37,986 nucleotides of DNA from Paracoccaceae bacterium (GCA_002708925.1 PAPN01000050.1:1-37986); one strand, 5' to 3'; shown: positions 24,165 to 32,415, counted from the first letter of the stretch. Numbers and translations are program-made. The notes: generated by a model not told the origin, from the letters alone.

Positions 24165-24257
24165 GCTGACCCCGATGTGAAGCAGCCGGTCCTTGTTCGG
24201 GGGGCGGAGGCAGGTCAGAAACGGGCCAGAATCAGGGCAGGCCAACGGGGCATTGAC

Positions 24258-26777
24258 ATGAGCGCCATCTCGACATTCCGGCTAAAGGCGCGGTGGGTAC
24301 AGGGCGGAGCGCTGGCCGTGATCAGCGCGGTGTCGCTGGCCTTGCTGGTGCCCTTGTGGCTGGAGGTCACCGAGAAACTGGACGATATGCGCACGGCCCG
24401 GCGCGACAGTGTGATCTGGACGATCGTTCAGTTGGAAGTCGAATATCTGGAGCTGGAACGCGTCGCCATGGCGCTGGACCGCGAAGGCGCCGAGGCGCTG
24501 CGTGAATTGCACCGCAGATTTAACGTGTTCTACAGCCGGGTCAGCACGCTGCGGCAAAGCCCGATCTACAACACGGCCATCGCCGAGGCCGGCGAGGGGG
24601 CCAACATGGAGCTGGTGCACGCCGGGGTCGAGCGGATGTTGCCGCTGATGGATGGCAGCGATGCCGCTTTGGTGCAGCAAAGCAAGATACTGATCGCGCA
24701 GCTGACGGCCCTGCACACGCCGATCCGGCGTATCGTGGCCAATGGCAATTTCGTGCTGACGGCCCGCACCGAAGAGGACAGGCGCGAAGCCGCGCAGCTG
24801 GTGACGCGGCTGGGGGTGGCCTCGCTCGTGCTGTTTGGCAGCCTGTTCTGGCTGGCGATGATGTTCTCGCGGCTCTATGTCATTTACAAACGGCGGGCCA
24901 AGGATAACCTGCTGACCAGTCAGCGCCTGGCGACGGTGATCACGACCTCGCCGGATGCGATTATCGTGACCGATGAAACCGGGCAGATTCGGGATTTCAA
25001 CCCGGCGGCGGAAACGCTGCTGGCCTATGATCGGGATCAGGCGCTGGGGCGTCCGCTGGCCGAGATGATCGCCGACGAGCGCGGGCGCCCGCAGGCGTTG
25101 CCCTTTAAGCTGCGCAATTTCTTTCGTCGGCGGATGTCGGGGCAGACATGGGACGGGCGCTCGATTCCGCTGGAGGTCTCGCAGGGGGCGACCTCTTTGG
25201 CGCAGCAGCGGGTGTTCGTGTATTTCCTGCACGACATCACTGACCGGCTGCTATCCGAAGAGGCTCTGCGCAGCTCGCGCGATAAGGCGCTGGCAGGCGA
25301 ACGGGCCAAGGCCCATTTCCTGGCCGTCATGAGCCACGAGATGCGCACGCCCCTGAACGGGATTCTGGGCGTGGTCGAACTGATGAAAAACGTCCCCCGC
25401 AGCGAAAAGGACAGGCATTATCTGTCGCTGCTGGAAAACTCGGGTCAGGTGCTGCTGGAACATGTGAACGAGGTGCTGGACATCACCGAAATCGAGGCCC
25501 GCGGTATCAAGCTGAGCATCGCCCCCTTCCATCTGGATGCGCTGATCGAGGAGGTGGTGGCCTCTTTGCGCCCGGCGGCCGAGGCCAAGGGCAACGCGCT
25601 GCACGTCAGTATCTCGCCCGATCCGCTGGGCCAGTACGAAGGCGACGCGATGCGCCTGCGGCAGGTGGTGGCCAATCTGGTCAGCAATGCGATCAAATTC
25701 ACCTCGGACGGGCAGATTGATGTCACGGTGAACGTCCAGCGCGGGCCGGCGGGGGCCGAGCTGGAAATTCAGGTGACGGACACGGGTATCGGGATTGATC
25801 AGGCTCAGCTGGCCACGGTTTTCGACGATTTCGTGCGGCTGGATCGGGGCCGGACCTCGCAGGTCGAGGGCACGGGGCTGGGCCTGGGAATCGTGCGCCG
25901 GATCGTGTCGGCCATGGACGGCAAGATCGGCGTCGAAAGCATCAAGGGCGAGGGCAGCCTGTTCTGGGTGACGCTTGCCTTGGCCGAGCCGGCGGTGCCG
26001 GATCTGCGCACGCCCGCGTTGCCCAGCCTGGCGGCCGAGACAGATGAGGCCTGGACCGGAGCGCCGCTGCACATCCTGCTGGTCGAGGACAACCTGACCA
26101 ACCGCTTTGTCCTGCGTGAGATGCTGGAGCTGGACGGCCATATCGTTACCGAGGCCGAAAATGGCCGGATCGGCGCGGATCTGGCCGGAGAACGCTGGTT
26201 CGACGTGATCTTGATGGATGTGAACATGCCCGTCATGGGCGGGGTCGAGGCCACCCGCCTGATCCGCGCGGGCGGGGCCAGCCGGGCCACACGGATCATT
26301 GCGCTGACCGCGCATGTGCTGGATCAGGACACGCAGCTGTATCGGGATGCGGGGATCGACCGGGTGCTCTCGAAACCGATCAGCCGCCGCAATCTGGCGC
26401 GGGCTCTGCGTGGGCAGGCGGTGATGCAGCCCAGCACGCAGACGCGCGATGTGCTGAATGCGCAGATTCTGGAGCAGCTCTGGAGCAATCTGGACCGTGA
26501 AAAGGGGCGCAAACTGTTGCAAGATGTGCTGAGCGAAGGCGCCGCGCTGATGCCCCGGCTGAAAGAGCCCGACATCTCTGCCGCGCTGGTTGATCAGGTG
26601 CATATCTTTGCCGGATCCTGCGCGGTCGTCGGGGCGCAGCGCCAGCATCACGCGCTGATCCAGCTGGAAATCGCGCTGCGTGGGGGCGCAGGGCAGAGCG
26701 CCGCGCTGATCGCACAGGTGCAAGAGCTATGGCCCCAAACCCGCAGGGCCCTGCGTGATTTCCTGGCGCAGACCTAG
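24258..26777 (+). CDS. Hybrid sensor histidine kinase (TM-PAS-HisKA-HATPase-receiver-HPt)
   Basis: The 839-residue membrane kinase has helices at about 14-36 and 184-203 around a mostly helical periplasmic domain. A PAS domain follows (about 223-340). HisKA has H360 in AVMSHEMRTPLNG. HATPase has N477 in NLVSNAIKF, then DTGIGID and GTGLGLG. The receiver has D654 in ILMDVNMPVMGG. A C-terminal HPt has H782 in VHIFAGSC. The full His-Asp-His chain in one protein should pass phosphate to a separate regulator, most likely the NarL-type protein at 22867-23475. The ATG at 24258 is chosen because the membrane anchor follows directly; an in-frame GTG at 24177 adds 27 polar residues. Confidence 0.9.
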   Translation: MSAISTFRLKARWVQGGALAVISAVSLALLVPLWLEVTEKLDDMRTARRDSVIWTIVQLEVEYLELERVAMALDREGAEALRELHRRFNVFYSRVSTLRQSPIYNTAIAEAGEGANMELVHAGVERMLPLMDGSDAALVQQSKILIAQLTALHTPIRRIVANGNFVLTARTEEDRREAAQLVTRLGVASLVLFGSLFWLAMMFSRLYVIYKRRAKDNLLTSQRLATVITTSPDAIIVTDETGQIRDFNPAAETLLAYDRDQALGRPLAEMIADERGRPQALPFKLRNFFRRRMSGQTWDGRSIPLEVSQGATSLAQQRVFVYFLHDITDRLLSEEALRSSRDKALAGERAKAHFLAVMSHEMRTPLNGILGVVELMKNVPRSEKDRHYLSLLENSGQVLLEHVNEVLDITEIEARGIKLSIAPFHLDALIEEVVASLRPAAEAKGNALHVSISPDPLGQYEGDAMRLRQVVANLVSNAIKFTSDGQIDVTVNVQRGPAGAELEIQVTDTGIGIDQAQLATVFDDFVRLDRGRTSQVEGTGLGLGIVRRIVSAMDGKIGVESIKGEGSLFWVTLALAEPAVPDLRTPALPSLAAETDEAWTGAPLHILLVEDNLTNRFVLREMLELDGHIVTEAENGRIGADLAGERWFDVILMDVNMPVMGGVEATRLIRAGGASRATRIIALTAHVLDQDTQLYRDAGIDRVLSKPISRRNLARALRGQAVMQPSTQTRDVLNAQILEQLWSNLDREKGRKLLQDVLSEGAALMPRLKEPDISAALVDQVHIFAGSCAVVGAQRQHHALIQLEIALRGGAGQSAALIAQVQELWPQTRRALRDFLAQT

Positions 26778-26824
26778 AGGGGGCTTGCCATGCCTCGACC
26801 AGATGTTGCTACGCGATAGGGGGG

Positions 26825-26855
26825 CTCTGTTTGGCAATGGTTTCAGAGGTTTTTT
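26825..26855 (+). terminator. Possible weak terminator after the hybrid kinase
   Basis: CTCTG and CAGAG flank a 14-base loop and are followed after one G by six T. The stem is only five pairs, so the call is tentative. The rest of the gap from 26778 to 26931 holds no gene; a TTGCG-GCG-CGCAA palindrome and paired GCGCCG/CGGCGC arms occur near 26892-26920. Confidence 0.3.
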
Positions 26856-26931
26856 GGGGGTCTATATACTTAACTAGCCGCAGAATTTACGCGCCGAGAG
26901 TAATATTGCGGCGCGCAACACGTCATTTACA

Positions 26932-27393
26932 TTAGATCTGTGAAGAACGAGAACTGATCGTCGTCTGCATTGCCATAGGCTCTTGGGCTTTGGTCAGCTT
27001 TCCGGCGTCATAAGCTCTTTTGACTGCCTTGCAGACATCCACCAACACCTCGGCCTCATAGCTATGGCCCAGATCCGACCCTAAAGTGTTGAATTCAATT
27101 GGGTTTTCCAGCTTTTCCCATAGCTTTTCGTCAAGTTCAGATCCAAGCTTTTTGCCGCTCAGTGTCTTCATGAAGGCATTGCCGCCTTCAGACTTCAATC
27201 CAAGCGCTTTCGCCATGCCCCGCTTGTGGAACACGCGCCTGCCGTCTTCCAAGACGTAGCAATCCAATTGCAAGCCGCCGATAGGGAGAATACCTTTGTG
27301 TGGTGCCGTAGGTATCTGTCCCTGTTTTGGGGTTATCGCACTAACCACATTGTCAAATGTGTCGGGGATTGGTGGTATCTCATTGTCAGCCAT
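26932..27393 (-). pseudogene. P63C domain protein, truncated at its 3' end
   Basis: The first 140 residues resemble the N-terminal half of P63C-domain proteins from phages and islands: GILPIGGLQLDCYVLEDGRRV, FHKRGMAKALGLKS, YEAEVLVDVCKAVKRAYDAGKL and KAQEPMAMQ. In intact relatives MAMQ is followed by AEILIRG-type sequence and a C-terminal domain. Here it changes to TTISSRSSQI and stops, so the C-terminal part is lost at a junction near 26970. AAAGGA seven bases before the ATG is inside the end of the transposase remnant. Function is unknown, and the protein is probably non-functional. The family call is from memory of the motif pattern. Confidence 0.55.
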
Positions 27394-27568
27394 GAATAAG
27401 TCCTTTGTATGTTAGACGCTTTGCGTCCATTCGCTCGATTGTCATTCCTATGAAGTCCATAGTGCCGACATGCGCCGTGTTGTGGCGGAATGAGTATTCC
27501 TTCACGTAGCGGTGTAGGTGCTTTGCGCTCATGTAGTGGTAGCGACCGAAGCACCCGGTGTAGAGCAT
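27386..27568 (-). pseudogene. IS1595/ISXO2-like transposase, C-terminal remnant
   Basis: The sequence YHYMSAKHLHRYVKEYSFRHN, then MTIERMDAKRLTYKGLIHG, matches the C-terminal end of IS1595-family (ISXO2-like) transposases. It normally follows the last catalytic residue of the DDE/N core. Everything before about FGRYHY is missing: the frame upstream runs into repeat DNA without transposase similarity. The natural stop is kept and overlaps the start of the P63C-like gene. This is a broken insertion sequence; no terminal inverted repeats could be assigned. Confidence 0.65.
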
Positions 27569-27703
27569 GTAGAAAAGCCGTTGAGCGACTAACCCACTGA
27601 AAACAAAAGATGTAGAGTGTAGAGCGCGTAGAGCGGGAATAGGAGAGAGGGCAGGGGAAAAGGGGAATGGGTATTCTAACTCTACAAACCCTACACTCTA
27701 CAT
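27559..27703. repeat. Cluster of TGTAGAG repeats with a 13-bp inverted pair
   Basis: TGTAGAG occurs at 27559-27565, 27611-27617 and 27618-27624, with CGTAGAG at 27627-27633. The inverse CTCTACA occurs at 27680-27686 and 27696-27702. ATGTAGAGTGTAG (27610-27622) and CTACACTCTACAT (27691-27703) are perfect inverted copies 68 bases apart around an A/G-rich stretch. Repeats like this resemble iterons or an origin/regulator-binding site of a plasmid, phage satellite or integrative element. They lie in the 232-base gap upstream of the intact integrase gene, which otherwise holds no gene. Confidence 0.7.
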
Positions 27704-27804
27704 ACTCTCTTTCCGTATTATTTTCAGTTACTTGCCTGTTGAGCGCATAGCCTCAACAACGCTCAGCGAAAAACGACCGACGCAGAAAGGAACGAAGCCC
27801 ATGT

Positions 27805-28701
27805 ATGTTCACGACGCAATCACCCATGGCAGGCTTGGGTTTGGAAAGCAGCTCGTGGGGTTCCGAGACGCGTAAACGCTATAGGTGCAGCCTGCGACAG
27901 ATCCTGCGTGTTATTGACGGGTACTGCGACGACATTGGTTGTAACATCGAAGATTTGATGGCAGCCGAAGTTACGACAACCGTTGTATCAGAATTCGTGT
28001 CACGTAGGCGCGCAGAAGGGGTGACGGTGTCTACCATCAATCGGGATCTGACAGCGTTCGCAAATCTCATGAGGTCGATCAAAAATGACGGATGGATCGA
28101 AACAAATCCGGTTCAAAACTATGAAAAGCAGGGAATGAAAGAGATTCTGCCCGTTATTATTCCACCGTCAGAAGCCAGCATTCAGAAGCTGTCGGCGCGG
28201 GCACCTGGCACTTTGTTCTACTTTCCCAAATTCCTGGATGCTACTGGTGGCCGTGTGACTGAGATGGCGATGTTGCTCTGGTCGGATATCTCGGGCTTCG
28301 AAAACCCCGTTGAAGGGAACGTTCAGGCGATTTTGAGAAATACCAAGGGCAAGAAGGTTCGAGCAATCGAATTGCGACAAGAGGTTATCGACATTCTGTT
28401 GAAGATCCCGCGATCAAATGCCTCGCCCTACGTGTTCTGGAATTCCACAGAACACGGCTACTACAAGGATCCGTCGAACCTCTTCTGGGAATACGGACAG
28501 GAAACAGGGTTCAATGCCCGACTTCATGATCTGAGGCACAAATTTGCCATCGAACGCCTCAAGGAAGGCTGGTCTATCTATCGCGTCCAGAAATACATCG
28601 GCCATGGGTCGGTGCTGACAACTGAACGGTACTATCTCAGGTATCTTACAGAAGAAGAGAAGACCCGAGTTTCCGCGGATGGTGACAACGGATTTCGATA
28701 A
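27805..28701 (+). CDS. Tyrosine recombinase/integrase (intact)
   Basis: The 298-residue protein has an N-terminal core-binding domain (about 20-115, with ETRKRYRCSLRQILRVIDGY) and a catalytic domain. The active-site set looks complete: R in ATGGRVTEMAML, K in TKGKKVRAIEL, H and R in LHDLRHKFAIE, H in YIGHGSVLTT and Y in ERYYLRY. The start is uncertain. AAAGGA lies nine bases before an ATG at 27801 in another frame, which reads 24 codons and stops, while this frame opens with ATG at 27805. The first 20 residues are therefore doubtful and a small frameshift near the start is possible. It is followed directly by a strong terminator and seems to be a self-contained unit inside the island. Confidence 0.82.
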   Translation: MFTTQSPMAGLGLESSSWGSETRKRYRCSLRQILRVIDGYCDDIGCNIEDLMAAEVTTTVVSEFVSRRRAEGVTVSTINRDLTAFANLMRSIKNDGWIETNPVQNYEKQGMKEILPVIIPPSEASIQKLSARAPGTLFYFPKFLDATGGRVTEMAMLLWSDISGFENPVEGNVQAILRNTKGKKVRAIELRQEVIDILLKIPRSNASPYVFWNSTEHGYYKDPSNLFWEYGQETGFNARLHDLRHKFAIERLKEGWSIYRVQKYIGHGSVLTTERYYLRYLTEEEKTRVSADGDNGFR

Positions 28702-29247
28702 GAAACGCCAAGTAAAATGACGAAGGGATCCCGTGATTGCGGGGTCCCTTTTTTCATGGTTGGAGAGTGCTGTCAGCGGTGGGAAGGGGCATAGAAACCG
28801 GCCCAAGGGGGCATAGTCGGCATAACCGGAAGTCTTCGGGCCGGGCAGGCGCTGCCCCAGTTCGCGGGCACGCTTCATGCGTTCGATGGGCGAGAGTGCA
28901 TCAAGCTCAGCCTGCAACGCTGCCTCAGCGTCCGCCTTGCGCTTCAAGTCGCCATTTTCATCATTGATAGCTTCCATGATCTCGCGATCTTCACGAGCCT
29001 TCTGGAAGTTATCCAGCGTTCCTTCGGCCTCAGACCACCAGTCATCTGTAACACGCTCACCTGTGAGCACATGCAGCCGCACCGCGCTCAGGCTGTAGGC
29101 GTCATCCAACGTCATCTGAACGCCGCGCCGCGCAGCTTCGCCGATGTATTGCGCCGCGATCTCTTGGGCTTTGAATTTGAGGTCTTCATTGTTTTCGTCG
29201 CTCAGCATTTTCGCGAACGACGACAGGTTGTCGATTGCCATTTTCAT
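28414..29247 (-). CDS. Element-borne protein of unknown function, 3' end replaced
   Basis: Not recognised. The formal open frame is 277 residues, but only about the first 165 (29247 down to about 28755) look genuine. The rest is read antisense through the integrase terminator and gene, so the original C-terminus was probably lost when that unit arrived. The genuine part is soluble, acidic and helical: MAIDNLSSFAKMLSDENNEDL, then a coiled-coil-like stretch (KAREDREIMEAINDENGDLKR) and LSPIERMKRARELGQRLPGP. A promoter-like pair lies upstream at 29285-29313. Codon use differs from the surrounding core genes. Confidence 0.5.
   Translation of the reverse strand: MKMAIDNLSSFAKMLSDENNEDLKFKAQEIAAQYIGEAARRGVQMTLDDAYSLSAVRLHVLTGERVTDDWWSEAEGTLDNFQKAREDREIMEAINDENGDLKRKADAEAALQAELDALSPIERMKRARELGQRLPGPKTSGYADYAPLGRFLCPFPPLTALSNHEKRDPAITGSLRHFTWRFLSKSVVTIRGNSGLLFFCKIPEIVPFSCQHRPMADVFLDAIDRPAFLEAFDGKFVPQIMKSGIEPCFLSVFPEEVRRILVVAVFCGIPEHVGRGI
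28723..28754 (+). terminator. Intrinsic terminator of the intact integrase gene
   Basis: An 11-bp stem, AAGGGATCCCG with CGGGGTCCCTT (one T-G wobble), a six-base loop and six T. It starts 22 bases after the integrase stop. This is one of the strongest terminators in the window. Confidence 0.85.
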
Positions 29248-29588
29248 GTATCCGATTTGTGGGAAAGCTTTTCTCTTGACACATCATATACCACAAAAAC
29301 GAATCACTTACAAATCTGCACGGTCGCAGGTCGGGATCATGTCAATCCAAAAAGTCACACGCAGTTCACGTTTTCGTGATTTCTGGGCTGTGTAAAACAA
29401 GGCCATTCAGCAGCAATGATCCGACCCACAGCAGAAATGTTACAATCGTTTTCAAATCTGCGAGGTATTTCAACGCTCTACCCATGTGCTATTTTGACGG
29501 GCTAAAGCGTCGGAATCGTTCAAAAAATTGACCCCTTCGCCAAGCAGTCGTTACATCTGGGGCTGCAAGCGAAAGGAGCGATTTTTAA
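29248..29588. other. AT-rich intergenic region of the island
   Basis: This 341-base gap separates two divergent small genes. On the minus side it holds the promoter-like pair at 29285-29313. On the plus side TTGACA occurs near 29276 without a clear -10 element. No gene, repeat array or copy of the tRNA 3' end was seen. Confidence 0.4.
29285..29313 (-). promoter_or_regulatory. Predicted sigma-70-type promoter for the 29247 gene
   Basis: Read on the minus strand, TTGTAA (29313-29308) and TATATG (29290-29285) are separated by 17 bases, 37 bases before the ATG. The fit is moderate, four of six at each element, in an AT-rich gap. Confidence 0.35.
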
Positions 29589-29786
29589 GTGGTAACCGAA
29601 GAAAGGATAGAAAGGCTGATTGAACAGTACGCGGTATTCGCGGCTGCCGATGAAGCGTTCTTGCCTGTCTTCGAACGCCTCGAAACTGAACTGGCAAAAG
29701 TACGTTCGAAAAGTTCAGCGCTGGACAGGGCGCGTGCGATTGCTGCCGGTCAGAAGGAAATGGGTTTTAACAAGGTTGCAGCTTGA
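29589..29786 (+). CDS. Small helical protein, 65 residues
   Basis: Not recognised. A GTG start is preceded by AAAGGAG ten bases upstream. The protein begins VTEERIERLIEQYAVFAAADE after the initiator and continues as a charged, almost wholly helical chain (PVFERLETELAKVRSKSS), probably a short coiled coil. Its last 37 bases overlap the 3' end of the convergent broken integrase. It may be an accessory regulator of the element, but no HTH is evident. Confidence 0.5.
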   Translation: MVTEERIERLIEQYAVFAAADEAFLPVFERLETELAKVRSKSSALDRARAIAAGQKEMGFNKVAA

Positions 29787-31018
29787 TCCAATGATGCGCC
29801 GTCACCGTAATGCTCGCCGTTCAGCCTGTGCCCCATTAGGTCTTTGCGGATACGGTAGTCTATCCCCGCCGCCAGCATCCTATCTTCAAAGCTATGCCGA
29901 AGGCTGTAGAAAGAGTGTTCTGGCGTCTCACGCAGTCCGTTATCGGAAAAGTACGCATTCACGGTCCCCGAAAGGCCGGGCTTGTCGAAGTAGCGGGAGA
30001 AACCTTTCGGACATTGTTTTGCAGCTTCCAGAGATACGCCCAAAAGTGGAATTTCTCGTTTTGCTCGCGGCGATTTTACCATTCTACCATCGGGGCGAAT
30101 TTTGATGTGTGGCACAGCGCTTGTCAGGTCAATCGTGGTGTCATTCAATGTGGTAATTTCAGACGGGCGTGCGCCGGTGTTCACCATTACCAGCACGACG
30201 CACCGGGCTTCGGTGTTAAGACCCGCCAGCGCCTTCGGGTCCAGAAGCCTCTTTTTAATCCAATCAGAGGAAAAGGGCGGGCGGGTTCGTTGTTCACCTT
30301 CCGCGAAGCTCAAACCCGCCAAGAGCGCGTCTATGTCGATTCCGAGCCGTTTCAACTCGTTAATTTTGCCCCAGACACCGCGCAGATGTGTGAAGTCTTT
30401 GTTCGCCGTTCCCGGCTTTAAGCCTTCTTCGCCTGCAACCCGCTCCATCCACCATTCCCGAAAATCAAGCATGTCATCCCGGTTGATTTCATCCAGTGGT
30501 TTGTCGCCTACAACCATCTTGAAGTTCTTGACGGCCTTTTTGCGCGGGTTTTTCCAGAGCCGTATCTGGTTCGGACTCTTATCAATAAGCATGTCGCGAG
30601 AGGCGGGCCAAAAATCTTCTAGGGCCTTCGTAACGGTGATCTTGGGCGTAGGAACGGTGCCCGCCAGCGCTTTGGTTTCGTGGACATCTTTAGCCGTCTC
30701 CAAGCGTGCCACAAACTTTTCTGTCGGTAGTTGCAGAACATCGCAAATCGGGAGGTATCGGAAGCCGCGCAATTGCGCCAGTTCCACGGCGGCGGCATGT
30801 CGCTTTTCAGCGTCTACAGTATCCCCAGCCAGTTTAGCCTCCCAACCTTCAACAAGGTTGTCCCAGACGCCTTTCCATTTTCCCAACGCTGCTTCGCGAC
30901 TGTCAGTGTGCAATGACTTCCAAATCTCGCTGCGCTCTTCAACGGCTTCATACTATTTCGGAACGCGGCGGCGAATGTGCCAGATACCATCACGCATACG
31001 TAGGGGCGGGTTCTTCAT
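29750..31018 (-). pseudogene. Tyrosine integrase with an in-frame amber codon at position 22
   Basis: From the ATG at 31018 the frame reads MKNPPLRMRDGIWHIRRRVPK, then TAG (30955-30953). It continues in the same frame YEAVEERSEIWKSLHTDS to a normal end at 29750, 423 codons in all. The opening matches the usual N-terminus of Roseobacter-type phage integrases, so the stop is a single nonsense change rather than a gene border. The catalytic domain is intact: R in TGARPSEITTL, HSFYSLRHSFEDR, GHR and a late tyrosine in GEHYGDG. A shorter product from the TTG codon at 30913 is conceivable but would lack the N-terminal arm. The gene starts about 110 bases from the 3' end of tRNA-Ser, its probable attachment target. 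Confidence 0.8.
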
Positions 31019-31125
31019 TGTAAGGCCTGTGGGTCGAAATGTGTAGCAAATTCCGCGCCCGCTGGCCGCTACAGTGTTGATTTGCCTTATTTTGTTGATT
31101 TCCACTCGTCGATTTGAGGGAAATA

Positions 31126-31215
31126 TGGCGGAGAGACAGGGATTCGAACCCTGGGTGGGCTTGCACCCACAACGGTTTTCGAGACCGCCCCGTTCGACCA
31201 CTCCGGCACCTCTCC
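31126..31215 (-). tRNA. tRNA-Ser, anticodon CGA
   Basis: Read on the minus strand, acceptor arm GGAGAGG pairs with TCTCTCC, followed by discriminator G and an encoded CCA (31128-31126). The anticodon loop CTCGAAA gives CGA (31181-31179), which decodes UCG. A long variable arm (GTGGGTGCAAGCCCAC) and the GGTTCGAATCC T-arm are typical of class II serine tRNAs. Its 3' end faces the broken integrase. Confidence 0.96.
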
Positions 31216-31340
31216 GCGGGGGTCTGGTGGGGCGCGTTTAAAGTGTCTTTTCGACAGTGGCAAGGGCGATTTGCATTGTTTCTGCGAAGTTTTTTTCTAA
31301 CTCTGTCACAGACCCCATGTTTTTCAGAGGAAACCACCCC

Positions 31341-32204
31341 ATGAGCAACCAGATCAAGAACGCTATTCAACGGGTTTGCACGATTTTGGTGCTGGTTTTC
31401 GGATTATTGCCCGTGGCGGCAGCGGCAGAGGAGGCGGACAGGGCGCAGGACGTGCGCCGGTTCTTGCAGATCACGGGGTTTGATGTGGCGCTGGATTCGA
31501 TCGCTCTGGCGGCGGATGAGGCTCCGGCGATGCTGGGGGCCGAGGCCGGGGATTTCGGCATCGTGTGGAAAAAGATGGTGCAGCAGGTGATGGACAGCGC
31601 CGAGATTCGGGAAACCGCGGTTCAGATGCTGTCTCAGACGCTGGATTCGGATCTGCTGGACCATGCGATGGGGTTCTATGGCTCGGATCTGGGGCAGCGG
31701 CTGGTTGCGGCCGAAAATGCCGCGCATATGAATCCCGATGACGCCGGCACCTATGAGGCCGGCGAGATGATCGTGGCCGCGCTGGTGCGCTCGGGCGGCG
31801 AGGGCAAGGACCGGCTGGCGTATTACCGCCGGATGACGGCGGCGATTGATGCGGGGGATGTCTCTTTGCGGGCGATGCAAGAGGTGCAGATCCGGTTTCT
31901 GATGGCGGCAGCGGCGGCCGGGGTGATCGAGCTGACCATGGACGAGCCGGACCTGCGCGCGCTGTTCCGCGCCGATGAAGCCCAGGCGCGGGCAGACATG
32001 CTGCGCGGGGCGCTGGCGAACTCGGCCTATACCTATCAGGCCTTCAGCGACGCCGAGATGCTGACCTATACCGAAGCGCTGGAGGATGCGCGGATGCAGC
32101 GGGTCTATGAGCTGATGAACGCCATCCACTATGAGATCATGGCCACCCGGTTTGAGATGCTGGCCGAACGCATGGCCGGGCTGGTGCCCTCAGAAGAGCT
32201 GTGA
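31341..32204 (+). CDS. Exported DUF2059 domain protein
   Basis: The 287-residue protein has a signal peptide (about 1-29, hydrophobic core ILVLVFGLLPVAAAA). The mature, mainly helical domain includes VRRFLQITGFDVALDSIAL, DSDLLDHAMGFYGSDLGQRLV and RFEMLAERMAGLVPSEEL, a pattern found in DUF2059 proteins. It is predicted to be periplasmic. The family has no established biochemical role. GAGGA nine bases before the ATG at 31341 fixes the start. It lies just beyond the tRNA, so it belongs to the core genome, and is upstream of the rplU promoter. Confidence 0.78.
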   Translation: MSNQIKNAIQRVCTILVLVFGLLPVAAAAEEADRAQDVRRFLQITGFDVALDSIALAADEAPAMLGAEAGDFGIVWKKMVQQVMDSAEIRETAVQMLSQTLDSDLLDHAMGFYGSDLGQRLVAAENAAHMNPDDAGTYEAGEMIVAALVRSGGEGKDRLAYYRRMTAAIDAGDVSLRAMQEVQIRFLMAAAAAGVIELTMDEPDLRALFRADEAQARADMLRGALANSAYTYQAFSDAEMLTYTEALEDARMQRVYELMNAIHYEIMATRFEMLAERMAGLVPSEEL

Positions 32205-32250
32205 GCGCGGCAAATCCTTTGTTTTCAGGGCGCGGGCGCGGCAAAGGGGC

Positions 32251-32279
32251 TTGACTTGCGGTGGAAACATGCGGATAAG
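32251..32279 (+). promoter_or_regulatory. rplUp: Predicted promoter of rplU-rpmA
   Basis: TTGACT (32251-32256) and GATAAG (32274-32279) are 17 bases apart, giving a leader of about 130 bases before rplU. The leader contains a short CGCCC/GGGGCG stem near 32329-32341 that might take part in ribosomal-protein feedback. Confidence 0.5.
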
Positions 32280-32415
32280 CGCGCATCTCGGGCGGGGTCT
32301 TCTCTGCCCGTGTTTCATGTAATGACGCCCATAGGGGCGCGCGGTTCGAGGTGGCACAGGCCATAAACACCTGGAAACAGGGACCACAGAACGCGGGAAA
32401 ACGAAGGAAAAGCAA

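Larger units (their letters stand above)
26932..31125. mobile_element. Decayed integrative element next to tRNA-Ser(CGA)
   Basis: Between the hybrid kinase and tRNA-Ser the base composition becomes visibly more AT-rich and the genes are phage- or element-like. They include two tyrosine recombinases (one broken), a truncated P63C-like gene, a transposase remnant, repeat arrays and small unknown genes. The broken integrase starts about 110 bases from the tRNA 3' end and faces away from it, the usual layout of a tRNA-targeting island. No second copy of the tRNA 3' end was found at the left side, so exact borders are uncertain and the element may have lost one attachment site. Both limits given are approximate. 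Confidence 0.6.

Noticed and set aside
26778..26931. Search for a second copy of the tRNA-Ser 3' end (attachment site) at the left border of the island
   Set aside because: No match to the tRNA T-arm/acceptor sequence was found here or near 28.75 or 29.4 kb, so no att pair is reported.
27559..27703. CRISPR array
   Set aside because: Repeat units are about 7 bases and adjacent or irregularly spaced, in both orientations; there are no spacers of regular length and no cas genes.
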